NCBI RefSeq assembly: GCF_042676605.1
Contig: NZ_JBHTHQ010000022.1
Location: 24,916 to 88,915 of the forward strand
DNA: 64,000 nucleotides
Source: Alloscardovia venturai
Lineage (GTDB): Bacteria > Actinomycetota > Actinomycetes > Actinomycetales > Bifidobacteriaceae
Reading direction: 5' to 3'
The notes beneath the pieces were generated by a model. It was given only the letters and a program-made list of their open reading frames with translations. It was not told the origin of the DNA and searched no databases. Position 1 is the first letter of the stretch. Each line of letters starts with the position of its first letter. This document shows, piece after piece, positions 14,738-22,261 of this stretch. Position numbers and translations under genes: made by a program.

Positions 14738-15241
14738 ATGCCAAGACCAAAGAAAGGCCCACGTCTGGCTTCAAGCCCAGCACATGAGCGCCTTATGCTT
14801 GCGAACATGGCTACAAGCCTGTTCCAGAACGGTCGCATCACTACAACTTTGCCAAAGGCAAAGCGTTTGCGTCCGCTCGCTGAGCGTCTTATCACTCTCG
14901 CTAAGCGCGGTGATTTGCACTCTCGTCGTCGTGTGATGCGTGTAATTCGCAACAAGTCTGTTGTACACGCGCTCTTCACAGTAATTGCTGAGCAGATGGA
15001 ACAGCGTGAGGGTGGTTACACTCGCATCGTTAAGATTGCTCCACGCCAGGGCGATAATGCTGCAATGGCAGTGATTGAGCTCGTAACTGAACCAGTGTCC
15101 CCTAAGAAGGCTGCTGTGAAGGAAGCTGAATCTGCTGTTAAGGTTGCCGAGAAGAAGGCTGAAGAAGAAGTAGAGGCAGCTAAGGCTACCGAAACTGAAG
15201 AAACTCCAGCTGCAGAGGCAACAGAAGAAGCTGCTGAGTAG
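14738..15241 (+). CDS. rplQ: 50S ribosomal protein L17
   Basis: Ribosomal protein bL17 near the exit tunnel. The start at 14738 gives the conserved MPRPKKGPRLASSPAHERLMLANMA region and follows AAGGAG at the right distance. A GTG at 14717 in frame lies within the leader stem and is rejected. The L17 domain covers residues 1-118; the remaining 50 residues are an acidic Ala/Glu-rich tail (EEEVEAAKATETEETPAAE), common in bifidobacterial L17. 167 residues in all. Confidence 0.96.
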   Translation: MPRPKKGPRLASSPAHERLMLANMATSLFQNGRITTTLPKAKRLRPLAERLITLAKRGDLHSRRRVMRVIRNKSVVHALFTVIAEQMEQREGGYTRIVKIAPRQGDNAAMAVIELVTEPVSPKKAAVKEAESAVKVAEKKAEEEVEAAKATETEETPAAEATEEAAE

Positions 15242-15264
15242 TCATAAAACTGCTTAAGCTATTC

Positions 15265-15296
15265 AAGAGACCTAGAATTTTCTAGGTCTCTTTTGT
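15265..15296 (+). terminator. Rho-independent terminator after rplQ
   Basis: Perfect 12-bp stem AAGAGACCTAGA (15265-15276)/TCTAGGTCTCTT (15281-15292), loop ATTT, followed by TTTGT. It closes the alpha-type operon. Confidence 0.92.
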
Positions 15297-15343
15297 ATAT
15301 GTGTTTTGCTTGATGTTGAATTCTAAGGTTGCAGGGTTCTCGC

Positions 15344-15357
15344 TATAATACCAAACA
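15344..15357 (+). promoter_or_regulatory. truA -10 element, leaderless start
   Basis: Perfect -10 hexamer TATAAT at 15344-15349 with the truA ATG seven bases later at 15357 and no Shine-Dalgarno in between. The transcript would start at or next to the A of the ATG. No good -35 is seen at 16-18 bases. Confidence 0.55.
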
Positions 15358-16310
15358 TGCGTTTGAGGATTGATTTAGCATATGACGGCACAGATTTTCA
15401 CGGCTGGGCACGCCAAAATGGACAGCGAACGGTACAAGGTGAGATTGAGGCAGCAATTGCTCGCGTATTGAGGCTCGACCCATCAGACGTGCTTCTTACT
15501 GTTGCTGGTCGCACAGATGCCGGCGTGCATGCGAGTGGGCAGGTTTGCCACATCGATGTGGATGATGATGTTCTCGAGCGTGCAATTGGGCATATGAGCG
15601 GTGTAAGTGCTTCAGAAGCGTTGCATCGACGGATTTCACGGCTCGTTCCGTCTGATATTTCGATCTTTAGTATTGAGAAAGCCCCTGAAGGTTTCGATGC
15701 TCGTTTTTCAGCGTCAGATAGAGTCTATGTATACCGTGTGGCAGATGGCGTGACGAAGCGTGATCCGCGGCTTTCACGAATGGTTTTGCGTGCAGATGAT
15801 GTGCTCGATGTTAATGCTATGAACCGAGCAGTAAAAGCCACGATTGGACTGCATGATTTCGGCTCATTCGCGCTGCCTAATCCAGGTGGCACGACCATAC
15901 GCGAAGTCAAGTTTGCCGCATGGCAGCGCGTGCCACATGTGCAGCTTACTCCCGAGAACGTTTATACGGGAGGGGCTGAGCATAATTCGACGCAGGCTGT
16001 CGGTGCGGCACCGGATGGAGGACACGCATATGAGATTGATTTTGCCGAGTCAGGACTATTAACCTTCACCATAATCGCCGATGCTTTTGCGCGTAATATG
16101 GTGCGGTCCCTCGTTGGGGCGAGTATTGCAGTAGGCAGAGGCAAGAAAAGTGTGGACTGGTTTATCGATAAAGTAAACGATCCTGAGCGCGAAGGGCTTA
16201 CCGGACCAGCACCAGCTTGCGGTCTTACCTTGGAGCGAGTGAATTACCCGAGCGATGAGCTGCTGGCTGAAAGAGCTGAGGCGATTCGAGCTGTACGTAC
16301 ACTTAGGTAG
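15357..16310 (+). CDS. truA: tRNA pseudouridine synthase A
   Basis: Isomerises uridines 38-40 in the anticodon arm of tRNAs. The N-terminal signature RIDLAYDGTDFHGWARQNGQRTVQGE starts at residue 3. The catalytic aspartate lies in GRTDAGVHASGQV (about residues 51-63). The C-terminal half contains FARNMVRSLVGASIAVGRGK. At 317 residues it is longer than E. coli TruA (270) because of an insertion near 195-215. The ATG appears leaderless. It converges with the MFS gene, 13 bases away, with no terminator visible between. Confidence 0.96.
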   Translation: MRLRIDLAYDGTDFHGWARQNGQRTVQGEIEAAIARVLRLDPSDVLLTVAGRTDAGVHASGQVCHIDVDDDVLERAIGHMSGVSASEALHRRISRLVPSDISIFSIEKAPEGFDARFSASDRVYVYRVADGVTKRDPRLSRMVLRADDVLDVNAMNRAVKATIGLHDFGSFALPNPGGTTIREVKFAAWQRVPHVQLTPENVYTGGAEHNSTQAVGAAPDGGHAYEIDFAESGLLTFTIIADAFARNMVRSLVGASIAVGRGKKSVDWFIDKVNDPEREGLTGPAPACGLTLERVNYPSDELLAERAEAIRAVRTLR

Positions 16311-16323
16311 CGGAACAATATTC

Positions 16324-17580
16324 TCAATTGTCGCTGTTCATGGTGCCTCGCTGAATGGGAATTTCTCGCAACGGCGAAAGCAGTGCAATGAAAATTCCGA
16401 TTATTTGTATGCAAATTATTGTGAAAAAAATAATTCCTGATGCAGAAAACGTTTGTAATCCAAAACCAACGAAGATAGGAGTAATCGCACTGAAGATAGT
16501 CGCTACAGTTTCAAGAACAGAATCAGCGCGTCCTTGCATGGAGTTAGGAATTTGCGAATATATGTATCCTAGCATTGCAGCATTATCAGCAGGGAAGAGA
16601 AAAGTACCAAAGGCGAGAAAAATGAGAGTTGCCCAATAGTTGGTAAAAAGCATGAGCAATATTGTGCAAATTGTGAATAGGGCGAGATTAAGAGCCGTAA
16701 TAACTGACGGCTTAAGATGCTGAGCAATCGGAACTGCAATAAGGGAACCGAGGAACATTACAAAACCAACGGAACAATCAACGAGAGCAATTTTTACCGT
16801 GTCCGTGTGAGATGAGATAAGCTGAATTTGTACATTGACGAATAAAGCAGTAGTAGCGATATTACTTAAGGCAGCGCTGAAAATGAACCATAAAAAGATT
16901 CTTTGATTGAAAGACCACGTAAGTCCTTCCCAAAGTTTTATGAAGAAATTTTGAACGACATTTTGATTCTGGTTATTATGAGAATCCTGAGCATCTGCGC
17001 GGTAGACAATGGTAATTTGTGAAGCAAATACGCCGCTTAATGCATGTAAAAGACCCGTTATAAGGAAAGATGCAGTATTCCAGAATTTGTAAATGAAACC
17101 GAAGAATGCGGTGCTTACCATGCTGAGAATTGATTCTCGTGACTCACGTATTGCCTGGGCTTGGGTAAATAAATTATCGCTAATAATTGATTTGAGTATC
17201 GCATTATTTGCAGGAGAAAGCAACCCTGAAACAAGAGCAAGTACCGTGATAAGGACGAGGAATATAGGTGGAATTAAAATTCGTAAGTATGAGAAAGTAA
17301 CCAGTAGCAGACAGATAATTGTCCCTGCAATGCTTAAGAGTTGCAGCATCTTTTTCCGGCTATATATGTCAGCTAATGTGCCACCAAAAAAGGTGGAGAA
17401 GGAAAAGAAAAAAGACGCCAAAGCGATAGACAGTCCTGTAAAACTTTCAGACTGTGTGAGTGAGAATGCAATGAGTGGAATGAAAAAATCGCGAGATGAT
17501 GTAGCAAGTAAATCGGTTGTATCGCTAAAAAACCAATGTGAATAATTCTTTTGTCTAAAAAGAGATAATGTGCTGCTCAT
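16324..17580 (-). CDS. MFS exporter of the putative RiPP locus
   Basis: Major facilitator superfamily transporter of the drug/peptide exporter type, about 418 residues and 12 membrane helices. The helix 2-3 loop LADIYSRKKMLQLLSIAG (near residue 65-82) is the MFS motif A region. I set the start at 17580, because that ATG overlaps the stop of the upstream ThiF gene (ATGA) and follows GGAGA, while a start at 17610 would lie inside that gene. Coupling to an E1-like enzyme and a short peptide gene parallels mccA-mccB-mccC, where MccC is an MFS exporter of the mature product. Export of the modified peptide is inference. Confidence 0.85.
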   Translation of the reverse strand: MSSTLSLFRQKNYSHWFFSDTTDLLATSSRDFFIPLIAFSLTQSESFTGLSIALASFFFSFSTFFGGTLADIYSRKKMLQLLSIAGTIICLLLVTFSYLRILIPPIFLVLITVLALVSGLLSPANNAILKSIISDNLFTQAQAIRESRESILSMVSTAFFGFIYKFWNTASFLITGLLHALSGVFASQITIVYRADAQDSHNNQNQNVVQNFFIKLWEGLTWSFNQRIFLWFIFSAALSNIATTALFVNVQIQLISSHTDTVKIALVDCSVGFVMFLGSLIAVPIAQHLKPSVITALNLALFTICTILLMLFTNYWATLIFLAFGTFLFPADNAAMLGYIYSQIPNSMQGRADSVLETVATIFSAITPIFVGFGLQTFSASGIIFFTIICIQIIGIFIALLSPLREIPIQRGTMNSDN

Positions 17581-18668
17581 TTCTTTTCTCCATTCAAGAA
17601 GTGAGGGCATTCATTGGGAACAGGTATACTGTAGGAAGCATCATACTGGTACAAGTTTTGATGCATAACGTTGCCTACCGTTTGTGGATTAAGGTTTAAT
17701 AAGTATCGAATTGCCTCATATGATGCAAGACCGGATGCTATTTGTACAACTGGTCCGAATGCGGGAGTAATTTCATGTCTTGGATCGTTGAGATAAGAAG
17801 TTGAGCGATTGTGATCGTGCAGATTTTTTATTGCTGATTCCATAAAACATGTATAACATCCTGTTTTCTTTGGGACGAAAATGCCACATTGGATTATAGG
17901 ACCGTTGTAGCTTGCTAGCATCCAAGCTATTTCGTTCTTTACACAATAAGAATTAATCCAATCATATATTTCGTTAGGTGTGTCTGCGCAACATAGCAAA
18001 AAATCAAATTCAGAAGTAAGGACTTTTTCAAGACAATCTTCTGAATCTATTTTTTGTTCTATCGTTACGATATTGATATTTGGATTATATTCTTTTAATC
18101 GTTTTGCTGCTTGATCGGTTTTAGGCTTGCCGACACTTTCTAAATCAAAAAGTATTTGACGGTTTAGGTTTGAGAGTTCTACTGTATCGAAATCAACAAT
18201 AGTGAGATTTTTTATTCCGGACGAAATAAGATTGTAAGCGATTCCGCCACCAATTCCGCCCATTCCTAAAATAGCTACATTCTTTTCCTGTAGGGTCTCG
18301 ATAGATTCCCATCTGGTTGATATCGGGCCTCGATTTATCCAATCTAAATACGCCACACTGCGTGAATAGCGTTCTTGATCTTCTAAAGACAGGGTTTGCG
18401 ATGGAGATACGAGTTCTATATGCCCATTTTCGATGAAGCTATCTATTATCTTTCTAGCGAAAGAGATAGGGATAGAACTTGCAGAAGAAAAATCTGAAAC
18501 AGCGGTATCGTAAGAAATAGCGTGTGACAGCAACGGAGATAAGTAGCGTAAAATTTTTTGTTCTGGATCAGGAAACGACTGGGCTAATCCAGGCGTCGGT
18601 GAGCCGATTATGGTTGTCTTATCGTCTAGAGCAATCATTTCATGACCAGTACGAATTTTGATTAACAT
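17577..18668 (-). CDS. MccB-like ThiF/E1 adenylating enzyme
   Basis: 363-residue ThiF/MoeB/HesA-family enzyme. Residues 1-90 look like a small winged-helix peptide clamp. The adenylation domain starts near 130 with GMGGIGG (135-141), the acidic VDFD (158-161) and NLNRQILF (168-174). The stretch FVPKKTGCYTC (264-274) with QERYSRSV (98-105) matches microcin C synthetase MccB (remembered family sequence: YVPGKTGCYEC, ENRYSRN). MccB joins AMP to the precursor peptide C-terminus. The zinc site is incomplete: Cys271 and Cys274 are present, but the second CxxC is reduced to Cys354-Pro-His. The start seems leaderless (TATAAT just upstream). Confidence 0.85.
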   Translation of the reverse strand: MLIKIRTGHEMIALDDKTTIIGSPTPGLAQSFPDPEQKILRYLSPLLSHAISYDTAVSDFSSASSIPISFARKIIDSFIENGHIELVSPSQTLSLEDQERYSRSVAYLDWINRGPISTRWESIETLQEKNVAILGMGGIGGGIAYNLISSGIKNLTIVDFDTVELSNLNRQILFDLESVGKPKTDQAAKRLKEYNPNINIVTIEQKIDSEDCLEKVLTSEFDFLLCCADTPNEIYDWINSYCVKNEIAWMLASYNGPIIQCGIFVPKKTGCYTCFMESAIKNLHDHNRSTSYLNDPRHEITPAFGPVVQIASGLASYEAIRYLLNLNPQTVGNVMHQNLYQYDASYSIPVPNECPHFLNGEKK

Positions 18669-18673
18669 GTTGA

Positions 18674-18679
18674 ATTATA
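18674..18679 (-). promoter_or_regulatory. internal -10 element, leaderless start of ThiF gene
   Basis: On the minus strand TATAAT is followed by TCAAC and then the ATG at 18668. The gap of five bases puts the expected transcript start at the ATG. No Shine-Dalgarno is present. The enzyme gene may therefore have its own promoter in addition to read-through from the peptide gene. Confidence 0.45.
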
Positions 18680-18726
18680 TGGAAGGAAGAGGGGGAATAT
18701 AGGGTATCCGCCCTCAAAGCGATTAC

Positions 18727-18810
18727 TTACGCACCGGTTTTACGTGGATACAACCATGTATCGATATCTTCGATATCGGTTACGGTGAATGTTGTTTGTT
18801 GATCTTCCAT
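18727..18810 (-). CDS. putative RiPP precursor peptide (27 aa)
   Basis: A 27-codon reading frame too short for routine ORF calling. It has an excellent ribosome binding site (AAAGGAGG, six bases before the ATG) and lies 58 bases upstream of the MccB-like enzyme on the same strand. The peptide starts MEDQQTTF, has an acidic middle (TDIEDID) and ends WLYPRKTGA. An acidic leader followed by a short basic/aromatic tail is what a ribosomally made, post-translationally modified peptide looks like. Unlike microcin C precursors it ends in Ala, not Asn. The role is inferred from context; expression is not shown. Confidence 0.65.
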   Translation of the reverse strand: MEDQQTTFTVTDIEDIDTWLYPRKTGA

Positions 18811-18951
18811 ATTTCCTCCTTTCAACACCCAACTTTACATTATGAGGATAGCTGTAATATTGCAGGAATATCGATATGTGGACTGTTGAATTGCGTAAGA
18901 AGTTCGATTAGAATTTCTCTGCCGCTTGTGGCATACTAGTTAAGTTCACTT

Positions 18952-18968
18952 TTACAGTAATGCTGTAA
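18952..18968. repeat. inverted repeat upstream of tRNA-Ser
   Basis: TTACAG (18952-18957) and CTGTAA (18963-18968) form an interrupted palindrome with a five-base spacer, 12 bases before the tRNA gene. It could be a protein site or chance; the 170-base gap between the peptide gene and the tRNA shows nothing else clear. Confidence 0.3.
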
Positions 18969-18980
18969 GAATGAATGTGT

Positions 18981-19066
18981 GGATGATTGTCCGAGCGGTC
19001 GAAGGAGCACGACTCGAAATCGTGTGAGGCTAAACACCTCCAAGGGTTCAAATCCCTTATCATCCG
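18981..19066 (+). tRNA. tRNA-Ser (CGA anticodon)
   Basis: Class II tRNA of 86 bases. The acceptor stem is GGATGAT (18981-18987) with ATCATCC (19059-19065) and discriminator G. The anticodon arm CACGA-CTCGAAA-TCGTG gives anticodon CGA, reading UCG serine codons. A long variable arm (GTGAGGCTAAACACCTC region) and the T-loop GGTTCAAATCC are present. The CCA end is not encoded. Confidence 0.96.
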
Positions 19067-19071
19067 CTCTT

Positions 19072-19110
19072 GCCCTCCTAGTAGAAATGCTGGGAGGGCT
19101 TATTTTTATT
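19072..19110 (+). terminator. terminator after tRNA-Ser
   Basis: Stem GCCCTCCTAG (19072-19081) with CTGGGAGGGC (19090-19099), one T-G pair, followed by TTATTTTTATT. It ends the tRNA transcript. Confidence 0.85.
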
Positions 19111-19163
19111 ACTCAGGCAAGTATTTGAGGGCTTTCCATCTCTGCTAGACAGTGTCATAAGCG

Positions 19164-19604
19164 CTAGCCAATATCAATATGATGAATCGTCCCATCCCAT
19201 TTCGCCAATTCGCTCTTTAAAAATGTAGGCCGTATGTCGAATCGGCTTATCTCATTCATCTGAACCCATTCACACTCATATGGGTGGCCGTCCAAAGTGT
19301 GTGGTGGAATTTCTCCAAGCAGATCCACGCTATAATGAAATTCAATCATATGATGAAGCTCGCCGTTGTAGTCAAATCGATTTTCGACGACGAACATCAA
19401 GTCTTTTACGATGCACTGCAGCCCTAATTCTTCCCCAACCTCACGGGCTACGGCGTCTTTGCTTGATTCTCCAACTTTTATAGCTCCGCCAACTAGGTGA
19501 TTTTGATCTTCTACTTTATATGTGAGTAATGCGCCGTCTCTTATGATGATTGCCGCGACTCTCACGCCATGCCTACCATTTTCTGTTATCGTTCTAAAAT
19601 CCAC
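19164..19604 (-). CDS. Nudix hydrolase
   Basis: 146-residue Nudix-family hydrolase, which cleaves nucleoside diphosphates linked to another moiety. The complete Nudix box runs from Gly40 (GAIKVGE ... AVAREVGEELGL, to about residue 62) with all the metal-binding glutamates. The start is GTG at 19604 with AAAGGG upstream. The substrate cannot be told from sequence; the box, the RxAAIIIRDG strand and the size fit NUDIX proteins acting on small nucleotides such as ADP-ribose-like compounds. It stands alone between the tRNA and the divergent aldo/keto reductase. Confidence 0.88.
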   Translation of the reverse strand: MDFRTITENGRHGVRVAAIIIRDGALLTYKVEDQNHLVGGAIKVGESSKDAVAREVGEELGLQCIVKDLMFVVENRFDYNGELHHMIEFHYSVDLLGEIPPHTLDGHPYECEWVQMNEISRFDIRPTFLKSELAKWDGTIHHIDIG

Positions 19605-19785
19605 GGAATCGCCCTTTCGTCGAAATAGCGTAGGTGAAATATTCTATCCCATAGTTGCTCTGAACGAAGATAAGTAAATTTTGGATCGTCTCAACAAACT
19701 CACTTTTGTCTTCTTGCCATTTCTCTCCATAATGTCACGTATGCTTATAATATGTAACTATTTATACGCAACGAAGCGAGGAAAA

Positions 19786-20778
19786 ATGGATAAAAGACTA
19801 GCAACGCGTTTGGGCTCACCGATTTCTGAAGTTGGTTTGGGCACATGGCAGCTTGGCACTGATTGGGGTGAGGTTACAGAGCAAGACGCGCACGAAGTTC
19901 TCGAAACAGCGCTCGAAAATGGCATTAATTTCATCGACACTGCAGACGTGTATGGTGATGGGCGAAGTGAGCAGTTCGTTGGCGAATTTAGAAAGAATCA
20001 CCCTGACGAGCAGCTTTTCATCGCCACGAAGATGGGACGCCGAGGTCCGCAAGAATTCGATGAGTACTCGAAAGAGCATTTCCTTGAGTGGAATGATCGC
20101 TCCCGTAAAAACTTGCAGATGGACACGCTCGACCTCGTTCAGCTGCATTGCCCACCGACGGATGTCATTACTGCTCAGCGCACATATGATTATCTTGATG
20201 AAATGGTGGATACTGGCCGTATCGCGCGTTACGGCGTAAGCGTAGAAACGTGCGAACAAGCACTACTCGCAATGGAGCGTGAGAACGTGGCATCAATTCA
20301 GATTATTATGAATATTTTCCGCAGAAAGCCACTTGAGCAGGTCCTGCCAAAGGCGGTCGAAACCGGTACTGCAATTATTGTGCGTGTACCGCTTGCGTCA
20401 GGTTTACTCAGCGGAAAATACACGAAAGACACCACATTTGCGCCAACCGACCATCGCACATACAACCGTCACGGTGAAGCATTTGACGTAGGAGAGACGT
20501 TTGCGGGAGTCCCATTTGAGGAGGGCGTACAGGCGTCTCAGGAGTTTAGCGCATTGTGCGCGAAGTATGTCCCAGATGCTACTCCTGCGCAGGTCGCTCT
20601 GCGCTGGATCCTCGACCAAGAAGGCGTGACCACCGTCATTCCAGGTGGCCGCAACGTATCACAGGTGAGTGCAAATGCAAATGCTGCCGCGCTCGCGCCA
20701 TTATCTAGCGAGTTTAAGGCTCAGCTGAAGGATCTTTACGATACGTCTATTCGTGGCTTTGTGCACGATAAGTGGTAA
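19786..20778 (+). CDS. aldo/keto reductase
   Basis: NAD(P)H-dependent oxidoreductase of the AKR superfamily, about 330 residues in a TIM barrel. The catalytic tetrad is visible: Asp and Tyr in INFIDTADVYGDGRSE, Lys in FIATKMGR and His in VQLHCPP. The NADP-binding end region is VIPGGRNVSQVSANANA. An open frame runs upstream to 19681 but I start at 19786, which has GAGGAAAA before it and the family N-terminus MDKRLATRLG. A TATAAT at 19746-19751 gives a likely promoter. Its 3' end overlaps the convergent MATE gene by 32 bases. Confidence 0.92.
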   Translation: MDKRLATRLGSPISEVGLGTWQLGTDWGEVTEQDAHEVLETALENGINFIDTADVYGDGRSEQFVGEFRKNHPDEQLFIATKMGRRGPQEFDEYSKEHFLEWNDRSRKNLQMDTLDLVQLHCPPTDVITAQRTYDYLDEMVDTGRIARYGVSVETCEQALLAMERENVASIQIIMNIFRRKPLEQVLPKAVETGTAIIVRVPLASGLLSGKYTKDTTFAPTDHRTYNRHGEAFDVGETFAGVPFEEGVQASQEFSALCAKYVPDATPAQVALRWILDQEGVTTVIPGGRNVSQVSANANAAALAPLSSEFKAQLKDLYDTSIRGFVHDKW

Positions 20779-22183
20779 GCCACACCTCGCTTTTGACACG
20801 CCACAGGAAGAGAGCGCCGCAAATCCACCATTGGATAAGCATCGCAAGCCAGTAGCCGCTCACGCCCATCATCGGGCATAAAACGAAAGCGAGTGGTACG
20901 CGAATTATCCAGATAGATCCTGCGGTAAACAGGCTTGAAACGAGTGTGTCCCCAGCTCCACGAAGTGCTGCTGACGCTACGATGGACACGGCGAATAATG
21001 GTTCGCTAAACGCTCCGATTCGTAGTGCGGCGGCACTTATATTTTGTATTTCGTGGCTTGGGGACAGCAGTGAAATAAGCTGCGGTGCGAAGATGAACAT
21101 AAGCACACCCGCCGTGCTCATTGCTGCAACGCCGAGGGCAATGGTCAGCCATGCAAAGCGCCTTGCCATGCGGTACTGTTTCGCGCCGATAGACTGGCCA
21201 ACGATGGTCGTAGCTGCAGTTCCGATGCCGTAGCCAGGCTGATAGCAGAAGCTTTCTGCGGTAATAGCGAACGAATTTGTCGCGATTGCCACCGTTCCCA
21301 GCGGTGCAATAATGCGTGTGGATACCACTTGTGCTCCATTGGTTACCGCTGTCTCAATTGCGACGGGTGCCCCGATTTTTACCGCTTTCCACAGCGTAGT
21401 GCGGCTAAATTTAACATGCTCGCCCACGTGGCGCTTCAAGTGTGGGCTAGAAAAAAGCATATACCACAAGTAAATTGCGGCTCCCACAAATTCAGAGAGA
21501 GCTGTGCCGAGTGCCGCGCCTGCCACGCCGAGGTTCGCGCCAGGCCACCACAATGTCAATGGCCCTAAAGTGTATGCAGTTGTTGGAAAAATAAGCAGCG
21601 AATTGAAAATAACATCGCATACGCACATAATGATGCTCACGAGTCCCGGAAGCTTCATATTTCCCGAACTTTGCACCATCGAGCTGCCCATCGATGTGTA
21701 CTGAATCGCTAGTAGCGAAAGGCCGAATATGCCCAGATATGCCGTTGCTCCCGCACGAATTTCAGCCTCGCCGCCAAGCCACGTTGGCAAAACGAATGCG
21801 AGCATTATAGTGATGAACGCGAGCAGAGCAGAAAAAGCAAATCCCCATGTGAGCCCTTGCTTCATCAAATTTCGCGCTTCTTTATGGTCTTGTGCTCCGA
21901 AACGCTGCGCCATTTGTACACTAAATCCAGCGGTAAGCGCTGAGCACAGTCCGGAAACTAGCCAGGTCACAGGGGAGACGAGGCCGATAGATGCTGATGC
22001 GCTCGTGCTTAAGTGCCCCACCATTGCAGCATCAATGTATTGCATCACAATGTATGACAACTGCGCGGCAATCGTCGGTAAAGAAAGTAATACGACGAGA
22101 AGGACGCTGCGCTTGCGTGTGAGCGTCTCGCCGATGTGGAGTTGGTGAAGAAGTTCGGCAGAAGCGGGGAATTTCTTAGTCAT
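20747..22183 (-). CDS. MATE family efflux transporter
   Basis: 478-residue multidrug and toxin extrusion protein, about 12 membrane helices in two homologous halves, exporting cationic compounds with Na+ or H+ antiport. The first half has VLLSLPTIAAQLSYIVMQYIDAAMVGHLS (about residues 29-57), typical of MATE/DinF-type proteins. The ATG at 22183 follows GAGGA. It lies 78 bases after a TetR regulator on the same strand, so the pair is probably an autoregulated efflux operon. The 3' end overlaps the aldo/keto reductase. Confidence 0.92.
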   Translation of the reverse strand: MTKKFPASAELLHQLHIGETLTRKRSVLLVVLLSLPTIAAQLSYIVMQYIDAAMVGHLSTSASASIGLVSPVTWLVSGLCSALTAGFSVQMAQRFGAQDHKEARNLMKQGLTWGFAFSALLAFITIMLAFVLPTWLGGEAEIRAGATAYLGIFGLSLLAIQYTSMGSSMVQSSGNMKLPGLVSIIMCVCDVIFNSLLIFPTTAYTLGPLTLWWPGANLGVAGAALGTALSEFVGAAIYLWYMLFSSPHLKRHVGEHVKFSRTTLWKAVKIGAPVAIETAVTNGAQVVSTRIIAPLGTVAIATNSFAITAESFCYQPGYGIGTAATTIVGQSIGAKQYRMARRFAWLTIALGVAAMSTAGVLMFIFAPQLISLLSPSHEIQNISAAALRIGAFSEPLFAVSIVASAALRGAGDTLVSSLFTAGSIWIIRVPLAFVLCPMMGVSGYWLAMLIQWWICGALFLWRVKSEVWLTTYRAQSHE

Positions 22184-22261
22184 AGCGTCCTCAAGATTAA
22201 CATGAGAGTTTGTCGAATGCGCTGTAGGGAGAACCGTCAGTATATGTGCCTCAGCAGTGTG

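Noticed and set aside
18701..18714. Small hairpin AGGG/CCCT between the peptide and MccB-like genes
   Set aside because: Only four base pairs with a six-base loop and no T tract; too weak to call an attenuator.
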